Shown: piece after piece, positions 1 to 5,828 of the stretch
Layout of the letters: every line of letters starts with the position of its first letter
Position numbering within the stretch: position 1 is the stretch's first letter
Assembly: GCA_023459095.1 (NCBI GenBank)
Contig: JAEWVQ010000305.1
Span: 1-7,296, forward strand
Reading direction: 5' to 3'
Source of the DNA: Pseudomonadota bacterium
Lineage (GTDB): Bacteria; Pseudomonadota; Gammaproteobacteria; Burkholderiales; Rhodocyclaceae
DNA: 7,296 nt
Made by a program: the position numbers and the translations under genes
The notes under the pieces: model-generated
Database searches by the model: none
What the model was told of the DNA's origin: nothing
The model's input: the letters and a program-made list of their open reading frames with translations, nothing else

Positions 1-27
1 GTCTTCGGGGGCGGGGCGTGCATTCAT
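1..27 (-). CDS. P: Probable start of terminase large (ATPase) subunit gene P, cut by the window edge
   Basis: Only nine codons are in the window, reading leftward as MNARPAPED from an ATG at 27..25. In P2-like phages the terminase ATPase gene P is divergent from the scaffold gene O, and O lies immediately to the right here, so position and strand fit. The short peptide cannot prove identity. Supporting the start, the 45 bases between the palindrome at 73..95 and this ATG resemble the 44 bases between the equivalent palindrome and the V start: both have ACTC, a (CG)6 tract and ATGAA at matching distances. No Shine-Dalgarno is evident. An in-frame ATG at 36..34 (MAAMNAR) is an alternative start, but it overlaps the proposed -10. 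The identity rests on gene order plus this promoter match. Confidence 0.5.
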
Positions 28-34
28 GGCCGCC

Positions 35-40
35 ATCGTC
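35..40 (-). promoter_or_regulatory. Candidate -10 element of leftward late promoter (P)
   Basis: Read on the minus strand, 40..35 is GACGAT, which matches TATAAT at only three of six positions. It lies at the mirror position (same distance from the palindrome centre at 84) of GATCAT at 128..133, the proposed rightward -10. A start about 55 bases from the palindrome centre would fall at about 28 or 29, directly before the ATG at 27, implying a leaderless message. This is inference from symmetry and is weak on its own. Confidence 0.3.
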
Positions 41-51
41 GCGCGCGCGCG
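40..51. repeat. Alternating (CG)6 tract in divergent promoter region
   Basis: Twelve bases of strictly alternating C and G lie between the palindrome at 73..95 and the proposed leftward -10. An identical 12-base tract sits at 6776..6787, at nearly the same distance from the equivalent palindrome upstream of V. Such tracts can adopt left-handed DNA under negative supercoiling, but nothing here shows that this one does. Random occurrence in GC-rich DNA is possible for one copy; the matched placement of two is what makes it notable. Confidence 0.5.
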
Positions 52-72
52 GAGTCATGCCGACGTGCGCAT

Positions 73-95
73 GTTGTGAGCCGCAACCCCACAAC
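73..95. promoter_or_regulatory. Probable late-gene activator (Ogr/Delta-type) binding site between P and O
   Basis: GTTGT at 73..77 and ACAAC at 91..95 form an interrupted palindrome with 13 bases between the arms. The inner pair G78/C90 extends it to a six-base arm. P2 late promoters are activated by the small zinc-binding protein Ogr (Delta in P4) at a TGT/ACA dyad centred about 55 bases upstream of the transcript start, with a spacer I recall as about 12. The same GTTGT-N13-ACAAC occurs upstream of V at 6734..6756. The site is symmetric and lies between divergent units, so it could serve both P and O. The ogr gene itself is not in the window. Confidence 0.6.
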
Positions 96-127
96 CGGCG
101 CGCGTTGAGAGGGGGTCGCTACCCGCC

Positions 128-133
128 GATCAT
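128..133 (+). promoter_or_regulatory. Candidate -10 element of rightward late promoter (O)
   Basis: GATCAT matches TATAAT at four of six positions. It begins 44 bases to the right of the palindrome centre at 84, placing the transcript start near 139 or 140 and the activator site near -55, as known for P2 late promoters. The block ATCAT recurs at exactly the same distance from the V-side palindrome. There is no convincing -35, as expected for activator-dependent promoters. The leader before O would be about 40 bases. Confidence 0.45.
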
Positions 134-168
134 TGTCCCTGTCGCCACCGCTACCAGAGCCAACGCCC

Positions 169-173
169 AAGGA
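169..173 (+). promoter_or_regulatory. Ribosome binding site that sets the start of O
   Basis: AAGGA lies seven bases before the ATG at 181. It decides against the upstream in-frame ATG at 133, which would add 16 residues not expected in the family and would begin inside the proposed -10. Confidence 0.7.
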
Positions 174-180
174 CTACCCC

Positions 181-1014
181 ATGAAGAAGCGCTTCCGCAT
201 TGCCACCGCCGGCGCCACCACCGATGGCCGCGAGATCTCCGCAGACTGGATTCGCCAGATGGCGAAGAACTACGACCCGAAGAAGTACGGCGCCCGCGTG
301 AACCTCGAGCACTTTCGCGGCGTGCTGCCGGATGGTCCGTTCAAGGCCTACGGCGATGTGATCTCCCTGCATGCCGAAGAGGTCGATGTCGGCGGCGAGA
401 AGCGCTGGGCGCTCTTCGCCGAGATCAACCCCACGCCCGACCTCATCGAGCTGTCGAAGAAGCGCCAGAAGGTCTACACGTCGATGGAAGTGCAGCCCGA
501 CTTTGCCAAGACGGGCGAGGCCTACCTCGTCGGCCTGGCGATCACCGACAGCCCGGCCAGTCTCGGCACAGAGATGCTGCAGTTCGCGGCCGGCGCCAAG
601 ACCAACCCCTTCGCCGATCGCAAGCAGTCGCCGGAGAACCTGTTTTCCGAGGCGGTCGAGATCACGCTCGACTTTACCGACGCGGCCCCCGATGCCGACT
701 CCAAGGGCATCTTCAGCAAGGTGAAGGAACTGCTCGGCGGCATTGGCAACAAGTTCGCCGCTTCGGATGCGCGCCTGCACGACGCCCACCAGGCCATCGA
801 ACTGCTCGCCGACAACCAGCGCCAGCTCGCCGAACAGATCGGCAAGTTCGCCAGCCTCGCCGGTGACCACCAGGCACTCAAGGCCGCCCACGACAAGCTG
901 CAGTCCGAGTACACCGCCCTGGTCGCCAAGCTCGACAGTGAAACCCCGCCGGGCTTCACCAAGCGCCCGGCCGCCACCGGCGGCGAAGGCGGCGCCAACC
1001 TCACCGACTGCTGA
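181..1014 (+). CDS. O: Capsid scaffolding protein with serine protease domain (gpO)
   Basis: The 277-residue product matches the P2 gpO family (about 284 residues), which shapes the procapsid, cleaves capsid proteins and itself, and then leaves the head. The N-terminal protease domain shows candidate triad residues D15 (in TTDGREI), H44 (in NLEHFRG) and S101 (in YTSMEV). The Asp-His spacing of 29 equals that of P2 (19 and 48), and the His-Ser spacing is 57 against about 59. Residues about 190 to 260 are rich in Leu, Ala, Gln and Glu and look like the helical scaffold segment. The C-terminus keeps the family ending (ATG...LTDC). It is the first gene of the rightward late operon, followed after 35 bases by the capsid gene it works with. 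The start is fixed by AAGGA at 169..173. Confidence 0.93.
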   Translation: MKKRFRIATAGATTDGREISADWIRQMAKNYDPKKYGARVNLEHFRGVLPDGPFKAYGDVISLHAEEVDVGGEKRWALFAEINPTPDLIELSKKRQKVYTSMEVQPDFAKTGEAYLVGLAITDSPASLGTEMLQFAAGAKTNPFADRKQSPENLFSEAVEITLDFTDAAPDADSKGIFSKVKELLGGIGNKFAASDARLHDAHQAIELLADNQRQLAEQIGKFASLAGDHQALKAAHDKLQSEYTALVAKLDSETPPGFTKRPAATGGEGGANLTDC

Positions 1015-1049
1015 TCCGTCCGCAATCCAGAACCCACCCGGAGCCCCCC

Positions 1050-2060
1050 ATGCGTAACGAAACCCGCGTCGCGTACAACGCCTATTGCGGCCAGATCGCC
1101 AAGCTCAACGGCGTCGCCAGCGCCATCGAGAAGTTCACCGTTTCCCCCAGCGTGCAGCAGAAGCTGGAAGCCAAGATGCAGGAAAGCTCCGGCTTCCTGT
1201 CGCGCATCAACATCGTCCCGGTCACCGAGCAGCAGGGCGAAAAGCTCGGCCTCGGCGTCACCGGCCCCATCGCCAGCACCACCAACACCGCCACCACCGA
1301 CCGCTCCCCGGTCGATCCCACCGATCTCGCGGCGCAGGGCTACCACTGCAAGCAGACCAACAGCGACACCTTCATCACCTACGCCAAGCTGGACATGTGG
1401 GCGAAGTTCCCCAACTTCCAGACCCTCATCCGCGACGCCATCCTGCAGCGCCAGGCGATGGACCGCATCATGATCGGCTGGAACGGCACCAGCCGGGCCG
1501 CCACCAGCAACCGCGTCGCCAATCCGCTGCTGCAGGACGTCAACAAGGGCTGGCTGCAGCGCTACCGTGAAGAGGCCGCGGCGCGCGTGATGGACGAAGG
1601 GGCCGGCGGCGCCGGCGTCATCAACATCGGCGCCGCCGGCCACTACAAGAACCTCGACGCGCTCGTGTTCGACATGGTGAATAACCTGCTCGACCCCTGG
1701 TTCGCGGAAGACACCGAGCTGGTTGCCATCTGCGGGCGCGAGTTGCTCGCCGACAAGTACTTCCCGCTGGTCAACGCCACCCACGCGCCCACTGAGCAAC
1801 TGGCGGCGGACATCATCATCAGCCAAAAGCGCATCGGCAACCTGCCGGCGGTGCGCGTGCCGTTCTTCCCGGCCAACGCGATCATGGTCACCCGGCTCGA
1901 CAACCTCTCGATCTACTACCAGGAAGGGAGCCGCCGCCGGAAGATCGAAGACAACGCCAAGCGCGACCGCATCGAAAACTACGAGTCCAGCAACGACGAC
2001 TACGTGGTCGAAGACTTCGGCGCCGGCTGCGTCGCCGAGAACATCACCTTCGTGGCATAA
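1050..2060 (+). CDS. N: Major capsid protein, P2 family (gpN)
   Basis: The 336-residue product builds the icosahedral head shell. Many blocks match P2 gpN as I recall it: MRNETR at the N-terminus, MQESSGFL, RINIVPVTE, LGVTGPIASTT, NPLLQDV, GWLQ(R)YR, LLADKYFP, IIISQKRIGNLPAVRVP, LSIYYQ, and ENYESSNDDYVVED near the end. P2 gpN is 357 residues and loses about 31 N-terminal residues by gpO-linked cleavage. A similar N-terminal segment ending near FTV-SPSV is present, so processing is likely but inferred. This protein ends soon after the GAGCVAE segment and lacks the short C-terminal tail of P2. A GGAG at 1040..1043 sits six bases before the ATG. M follows after two bases. Confidence 0.95.
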   Translation: MRNETRVAYNAYCGQIAKLNGVASAIEKFTVSPSVQQKLEAKMQESSGFLSRINIVPVTEQQGEKLGLGVTGPIASTTNTATTDRSPVDPTDLAAQGYHCKQTNSDTFITYAKLDMWAKFPNFQTLIRDAILQRQAMDRIMIGWNGTSRAATSNRVANPLLQDVNKGWLQRYREEAAARVMDEGAGGAGVINIGAAGHYKNLDALVFDMVNNLLDPWFAEDTELVAICGRELLADKYFPLVNATHAPTEQLAADIIISQKRIGNLPAVRVPFFPANAIMVTRLDNLSIYYQEGSRRRKIEDNAKRDRIENYESSNDDYVVEDFGAGCVAENITFVA

Positions 2061-2062
2061 CC

Positions 2063-2791
2063 ATGAACGCGCGCCACTCCCCGGCACGCCGTCACTACCT
2101 CGCCACCGTCGCCGCCGCGGCGGTGGTGGCGCAGGCTGACGGTCAGCTCCCCGACAAGGCCACCGCCAACGCCTACGAACTCATGCTGATGCAGCTCGCC
2201 GAGCACCGCCGCCGGCTCAAGCAGGTGCAGAGCATCGAACGCAAGATCGAAGCGAAGCGGGCATTCCTCCCCGAGTACTCGTCGTGGGTCGCCGGCGTCC
2301 TTGAGGGCGATCGCGGCGGCCAGGACGATGTCTTCGTCACCGTGATGGTGTGGATGATCGACACCGGCGACCTGGCCGGCGCGCTCCCTCTCGTCGACTA
2401 CGCCCTGCGCCACGGCCTCAGCATGCCCGACCAGTACCAGCGCGGCATTGCATGCGTGGCCGCCGAGGAATTCGCCGAGCTCGCGCTCAAGCAGATCGCC
2501 GCCGGCGCCGCGCCCGACGTGCCCTCGCTGCTGCGGGTCGGCGCGCTCACTGCTGATCACGACATGCCCGACGAAGTCCGCGCCAAGCTGCACAAGGCCA
2601 TCGGCTACGGCCTGCGCGACACCGACAAACCCGCCGCGCTCGAACACCTTGTCGCCGCACTCAAGCGCCACGACAAGATCGGCGTCAAGAAAGACATCGA
2701 GCGCCTCGAACGCGAGATCCGCAACGCCTCGCCGCCGGCCGACACCGGCACGCCCACGAACCAAGCCCCCGCCGACAACGGCGAGGGCTGA
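2063..2791 (+). CDS. M: Terminase small/endonuclease subunit (gpM)
   Basis: The 242-residue product resembles P2 gpM (247 residues), which with the gpP ATPase cuts DNA at cos and starts packaging. Matching blocks are SPARRHYLATVAAA near the N-terminus, YELMLMQLAEHRR, LPEYSSWVAGVL, GGQDDVFVTVMVWMIDTGD, GALPLVDYALRHGLSMP, DMPDEVRAKLHK, GYGLRD and VKKDIERLEREI. The last 25 or so residues are a Pro/Thr/Ala-rich tail, replacing the basic tail of P2 gpM. Two bases separate its ATG from the stop of N and no Shine-Dalgarno is seen, so translation is probably coupled. Its packaging partner P is probably the gene entering from the left edge. Confidence 0.92.
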   Translation: MNARHSPARRHYLATVAAAAVVAQADGQLPDKATANAYELMLMQLAEHRRRLKQVQSIERKIEAKRAFLPEYSSWVAGVLEGDRGGQDDVFVTVMVWMIDTGDLAGALPLVDYALRHGLSMPDQYQRGIACVAAEEFAELALKQIAAGAAPDVPSLLRVGALTADHDMPDEVRAKLHKAIGYGLRDTDKPAALEHLVAALKRHDKIGVKKDIERLEREIRNASPPADTGTPTNQAPADNGEG

Positions 2792-2800
2792 ACCGAGCGC

Positions 2801-2824
2801 CCCCCAGCGCCGAGCGGCGCGGGG
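2801..2824 (+). other. GC-rich hairpin in the M-L intergenic gap
   Basis: CCCC (2802..2805) and GCGCC (2807..2811) pair with GGCGC (2816..2820) and GGGG (2821..2824) around a GAGC loop, giving a nine-base-pair stem with one bulged A at 2806. No T-run follows, so it is not a standard intrinsic terminator. It could be an RNA stability or processing element or a weak attenuator between head genes. It occupies the only gap over 100 bases inside the rightward operon. No coding sequence is evident in 2792..2898. Confidence 0.4.
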
Positions 2825-2898
2825 CGAAAGACCCGGTGCCCCTCCTTCACCGACGTCCGTAGCCCCGCCCACCGCTCACCTACACCGGAAGCCGCCCC

Positions 2899-3363
2899 AT
2901 GTCCCTCATTGCAGTCCCGCCCGCCCCCGCATCGGAATTGCCGATCGACTGCGGCGCCTTCCTGCCCGCCATCGACATCGCCGCCGCGCGCGCGGCGATG
3001 CGGATCGACGGCGCAGTGACCAAAGAGCGCCTGCGCGCGGCACTCGTCACCGCGGCGCTGAGCGTCGCCGACGAACTGAGCCAGTGGATTGCAGACCAGC
3101 AAGCCGCCGGCCATGCCACGCTCGCCGACGTCCAGGCCCCCGTCATCGACGGCGTCAGCGCGCACGTGCACCGCTTCATTGTCGCGGTGCGCTGCACCGC
3201 CGCCGCAGAGCTGATCGAGCGCATGCGCGACTACGACACCACGAACGAGGGCCACCTCAACGCCGACAAGCTCGCCCCCGCGATCGACGAACTGCGCCGC
3301 GACGCACGCTGGGCAATCAGCGACATCCTCGGCATCCGCCGCACCACCGTGGAACTCATCTGA
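2899..3363 (+). CDS. L: Head completion/stabilization protein (gpL)
   Basis: The 154-residue product matches the P2 gpL family, which closes the filled head and prepares the connector for tail joining. Family blocks visible are the Pro/Ala-rich N-terminus, then ID(I)AAARAAMRIDGAVT, ERLRAAL, QQAAGHATLADV, the helix around CTAAAELIERMRDYD, and the ending DARWAISDILG...TTVELI. GGAAG at 2887..2891 lies seven bases before the ATG. Its stop overlaps the start of X by one base (TGATG), indicating coupled translation. The order M-L-X is the P2 order. Confidence 0.92.
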   Translation: MSLIAVPPAPASELPIDCGAFLPAIDIAAARAAMRIDGAVTKERLRAALVTAALSVADELSQWIADQQAAGHATLADVQAPVIDGVSAHVHRFIVAVRCTAAAELIERMRDYDTTNEGHLNADKLAPAIDELRRDARWAISDILGIRRTTVELI

Positions 3364-3566
3364 TGCGCGTGCGCGCGAACCATGGGGACACCGTCGACAC
3401 CCTGTGCTGGCGGTACTACGGCCGCACCGCGGGCGTCACCGAGCAAGTCCTCGACGCCAACCCTGGCCTCTCTGCGCACGGCCCCATCCTGCCCATGGGG
3501 CTGGAGGTCGAACTGCCCGATCAACCCACTCAGCCGGTCACCACCCGGCTGCAACTCTGGAACTGA
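3363..3566 (+). CDS. X: Tail protein X, LysM-like
   Basis: The 67-residue product is the size of P2 gpX (67) and shows its pattern: an N-terminal RVRANHGDTVDTLCWRYYG block, VTEQVLDANPGLS, then GPILPMGLEVELPD, ending in LQLWN. The fold resembles a LysM domain (GDT, then NPGL, then P-G-EV-LP). In P2 the protein is required for tail assembly, probably at the tail tube. The ATG shares one base with the stop of L. A GGAA eight bases upstream (3351..3354) may serve as binding site. Confidence 0.92.
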   Translation: MRVRANHGDTVDTLCWRYYGRTAGVTEQVLDANPGLSAHGPILPMGLEVELPDQPTQPVTTRLQLWN

Positions 3567-3568
3567 CC

Positions 3569-4378
3569 ATGCTCAAACTCGACAGCACCGGGCTCGAGGT
3601 CCGCCGCCTGCAGAGCCTGCTCAACGACAACGGCGAACGTGTCGCCGCCGACGGCTGGTTCGGCATCGAAACCCTTGCCGCGGTCATGTCAGTGCAGCGT
3701 CGCTACGGCCTCGTCGTCGACGGCATCGCCGGCCCCAAAACGCTCGCCGCGCTCAACGCGCGCAATCGCCCCGCCAAGCTCCTCTGCATGGCCGACCTCG
3801 AACGCGCCGCCGCGCGCCTCGACGTGCCCCTTGCCGCGGTGCGCGCGGTCAATGAAGTCGAGTCGCGCGGCCAAGGCTTCCTCCCCGACGGGCGGCCGGT
3901 GATTCTCTTCGAGCGCCACATCATGCACCGCCGCCTTGCCGAACGCGGGTTCGACGCCGACGCCCACGCCGCGCGCCTGCCGGCAGTCGTCAATCCGGAG
4001 CGCGGCGGCTACGTCGGCGGCAGCGGCGAGCACCGCCGGCTCGCGCTCGCCGCCGACATCCACACCGACACCGCCATCGAATCCGCGAGCTGGGGGCTGT
4101 TCCAGATCATGGGCTTCCACTGGCAGCAGCTCGGCTATGCCTCAGCGGTCGAGTTCGAAGCCCTCATGTCGCGCAGCGAGGCCGACCAGCTCGCCGCCTT
4201 CGTGCGCTTCATCGAAACCGCCAAGCCGCTGCACAAGGCCCTGCGCGCAGGCAAGTGGGAAGCCTTCGCCCTCGGCTACAACGGCCCCGCCTACGCGCAA
4301 AACCTCTACGACGTCCGCCTCGCGCGCGCCTTCGACCGCTACAGCGCGGAGACCGCCGCCGAAACCGCCGAGGCCTGA
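3569..4378 (+). CDS. Endolysin: N-acetylmuramidase (DUF3380) with peptidoglycan-binding domain
   Basis: The 269-residue product has an N-terminal peptidoglycan-binding domain (residues 1 to about 63: GLEVRRLQSLL...DGWFGIETLAAV...DGIAGPKTLAAL) and a muramidase domain (about 75 to 255). Muramidase landmarks are AVNEVESRG with candidate catalytic Glu at 96 or 98, GFLPDGRPVILFERHIMHRRL, ASWGLFQIMGFH (173 to 184) and ALGYNGPAYAQ. It should cut the glycan strand at the N-acetylmuramic acid bond during lysis. No signal peptide or membrane segment is present, so release would normally need a holin, and none is visible nearby. It takes the place of P2 lysozyme gene K, which is unrelated. The ATG at 3569 (GGAA at 3559..3562, two bases after X) is chosen because the upstream extension is only the shadow of X. 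Confidence 0.92.
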   Translation: MLKLDSTGLEVRRLQSLLNDNGERVAADGWFGIETLAAVMSVQRRYGLVVDGIAGPKTLAALNARNRPAKLLCMADLERAAARLDVPLAAVRAVNEVESRGQGFLPDGRPVILFERHIMHRRLAERGFDADAHAARLPAVVNPERGGYVGGSGEHRRLALAADIHTDTAIESASWGLFQIMGFHWQQLGYASAVEFEALMSRSEADQLAAFVRFIETAKPLHKALRAGKWEAFALGYNGPAYAQNLYDVRLARAFDRYSAETAAETAEA

Positions 4379-4380
4379 CC

Positions 4381-4854
4381 ATGCCGTTCCTGACCCCCGT
4401 CCCCCTGCACCCTGTCGACACCGATCGGTGGCTGCTGCTCGACGATGCGGTCTACCAGACCCGGGCGGGCGAGCGCATCACCCTGCCGCGCGGCTTCGTC
4501 AGCAACCTCGCCAGCGTGCCGCAGCCGCTGCAGTGGATCGTGCCGGTCAACGGACGCCATCGCGCGGGCGCGATCTTGCATGATCTCGGCTTCGTCCTCC
4601 AGGACCGGCCGCGCGATCAAGTCGACCTGCTCTTCCTGCAAGCCATGGAAGACCTCGGCGTGCGCGCCACCCAGCGCTGGGCGATGTACGCCGCCGTGCG
4701 GGTCGGGGGCTGGCGGCCGTGGCGCTACAACGCCCGCCAGCGCGCCGATGACCTGGACGCGTTCCTGGCGCAGTACAACCTCGGGCCCCAGGCGCTCAGC
4801 GTCAACGACTACATCGATGCGCACTTTCAGGGGCTGGCCGCCCCGCGCGCATAG
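4381..4854 (+). CDS. DUF1353 family protein
   Basis: The 157-residue product carries the DUF1353 signature: GFVSNLASVP (38 to 47), followed by HRAGAILHDLGF with the His-Asp pair at 67 and 68, and a closing RVGGWRPWRY. Many family members read TD where this one has SN at 41 and 42. The biochemical role is not established. Members are common in phage late regions, often beside endolysins, so a lysis-related or virion role is a guess. There is no signal peptide and no clear membrane helix, so it does not look like a holin. The C-terminal 35 residues or so lie beyond the usual family core. Its ATG follows the endolysin stop by two bases. Confidence 0.82.
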   Translation: MPFLTPVPLHPVDTDRWLLLDDAVYQTRAGERITLPRGFVSNLASVPQPLQWIVPVNGRHRAGAILHDLGFVLQDRPRDQVDLLFLQAMEDLGVRATQRWAMYAAVRVGGWRPWRYNARQRADDLDAFLAQYNLGPQALSVNDYIDAHFQGLAAPRA

Positions 4855-4858
4855 CTAC

Positions 4859-4863
4859 AAGGA
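4859..4863 (+). promoter_or_regulatory. Ribosome binding site of the methyltransferase gene
   Basis: AAGGA six bases before the ATG at 4870 is one of the two strongest Shine-Dalgarno matches in the window. The methyltransferase is thus set up for independent translation, unlike its abutting neighbours. Confidence 0.65.
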
Positions 4864-4869
4864 TCTGCA

Positions 4870-5625
4870 ATGCCCAAGCCGCACCGCGTCGTTATTGGCG
4901 ACGCCACGCTTTACCTCGGCGATAGCTTCGAGATATTGCCCACGCTCGCCGATGTCGACGCCGTCATCACCGACCCCCCTTATGCAAGCGGCGGAATGTA
5001 TCGCGCAGACCGTGTCGCGCCGCCGTCGAGCAAGTACGTGCAGGGCGGGACCAAGCGCGATTACCGCACCTTCGCCCACGACGCAAAGGATCAACGATCC
5101 TGGACGCTGTGGTGCACCGCCTGGCTGTCACGCCTGCCGGTACGCGAGGGCGCCTACATCATGTCTTTCATCGACTGGCGCCAACTCCCCGCTCTGACTG
5201 ATGCATTGCAGTGGGCGGGTCACATCTGGCGCGGCATCGCCCCTTGGGATAAGGGCCTGGGCTCGCGAGCCCCACACAAGGGCTACCTGCGCCACCAAGC
5301 GGAATACCTGGTTTGGGGGTCCGCTGGCCCCCTCCCCGCAGCCGAGCATGGACCGTTTCCGGGTGTCTACCGCCACATCGTCCGCCAGTCGGAGAAATGG
5401 CACATGACCGGCAAGCCCCCTGCGCTGATGCAGGAACTGGCGCGCATCGTTCAGCCTGGTAGGGACATCGCCGACCCGTTCATGGGCTCCGGGACTACCG
5501 GCGTTGGCGCCATCCGAGAGGGGCGCCGCTTCGTCGGCATCGAGATCGACCCCGCTCACTTCCGCGTAGCCTGTGAGCGTATCGAGGCGGCCCATCGCGA
5601 GCGCGACACACTGCTCGCCGCCTGA
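4870..5625 (+). CDS. DNA methyltransferase, amino (N6-adenine or N4-cytosine) type, beta order
   Basis: The 251-residue product has the catalytic motif IV DPPY at 35 to 38 near the N-terminus and the S-adenosylmethionine motif I (ADPFMGSGTTG, 201 to 211) near the C-terminus, followed by FVGIEID. Catalysis before cofactor motif is the beta-class order seen in CcrM-like and many phage enzymes. HMTGKPPALMQEL (178 to 190) is the usual K-P block. DPPY favours N6-adenine, but the target base and recognition sequence cannot be read. The middle (about 40 to 160) would contain target recognition. Codons are less GC-biased than in the neighbours (GTT, ATT, CTT, ATA, TTG near the start), suggesting recent acquisition. 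No restriction partner is visible, so it is probably an orphan enzyme protecting phage DNA or altering host regulation. ATG chosen by AAGGA at 4859..4863. Confidence 0.93.
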   Translation: MPKPHRVVIGDATLYLGDSFEILPTLADVDAVITDPPYASGGMYRADRVAPPSSKYVQGGTKRDYRTFAHDAKDQRSWTLWCTAWLSRLPVREGAYIMSFIDWRQLPALTDALQWAGHIWRGIAPWDKGLGSRAPHKGYLRHQAEYLVWGSAGPLPAAEHGPFPGVYRHIVRQSEKWHMTGKPPALMQELARIVQPGRDIADPFMGSGTTGVGAIREGRRFVGIEIDPAHFRVACERIEAAHRERDTLLAA

Positions 5626-5627
5626 CC

Positions 5628-5828
5628 ATGATCACCTGGACCCGCACTGCTCCCGACCGTATCGAGCGCGGCCCCTGCCGCATCGACAAGAGCCACGTCG
5701 GCCGCGTGCTCGGCGAGCCGGCGCCGGTCTATCACGCTTTCCTCTACCACGCGTTCCTCGGCGCCTTCCCCAGCGCCGAGGCCGCACAGGCCGAGTGCGA
5801 CCGCCACCTTGGAGCCTCCCATGCTTAA
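5628..5828 (+). CDS. Small hypothetical phage protein, 66 residues
   Basis: I do not recognise a named family. The start MITWTRTAPDRIERGPCRIDK and the ending LGAFPSAEAAQAECDRH resemble small phage proteins that present a residue or two of beta strand and then a helix holding a Cys-x-x-His, but no function follows from that. The five residues YHAFL occur twice in tandem (5730..5744 and 5745..5759). It has no membrane segment or signal peptide, so it is not a holin or spanin. It starts two bases after the methyltransferase stop and overlaps the first eight bases of R, which supports its being translated. It could be functionally tied to either neighbour. Confidence 0.7.
   Translation: MITWTRTAPDRIERGPCRIDKSHVGRVLGEPAPVYHAFLYHAFLGAFPSAEAAQAECDRHLGASHA
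5730..5759 (+). repeat. In-frame tandem duplication of five codons (YHAFL)
   Basis: Two 15-base units in direct tandem encode YHAFL twice. They match at 13 of 15 bases; the differences are at third codon positions (TAT/TAC and GCT/GCG), so the protein repeat is exact. The second copy leads into LGAFPSAE. Confidence 0.75.

Noticed and set aside
133..180. N-terminal extension of O from the ATG at 133
   Set aside because: No ribosome binding site, overlaps the proposed -10 and would precede the expected family N-terminus; AAGGA fits the ATG at 181.
18..866. Forward open frame overlapping the promoter region and O
   Set aside because: Arg/Pro/Ala-rich shadow of O in another frame; the O frame has family motifs and a ribosome binding site.
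522..2087. 521-residue open frame on the minus strand across O and N
   Set aside because: It is antisense to two well-matched genes and its composition (Val, Gly, Ala, Arg, Asp-rich, no recognisable motif) is what GC-biased third positions generate on the opposite strand.
2801..2830. Intrinsic terminator after M
   Set aside because: The stem is strong but the following bases are CGAAAGACCC, with no T-run, so it was recorded as a hairpin only.
2000..2872. 290-residue open frame on the minus strand across M
   Set aside because: Same antisense codon-bias shadow; it ends inside N and overlaps the M gene fully, with no motif or start context.
2448..3362. Long upstream extension of the X frame, through M, the gap and L
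   Set aside because: The upstream part is a Pro/Arg/Ser-rich shadow; X is 67 residues in the family and starts at 3363 by overlap with the L stop.
3639..3902. 87-residue forward frame inside the endolysin, considered as an embedded holin or spanin
   Set aside because: Rich in Ser, Pro, Arg and Ala with no hydrophobic helix or lipobox; typical frame shadow.
5088..5100. Short palindrome GGATC-AAC-GATCC in the methyltransferase gene, considered as a self-regulatory or recognition site
   Set aside because: Only five-base arms inside a coding region, no second copy or promoter context; chance is sufficient.
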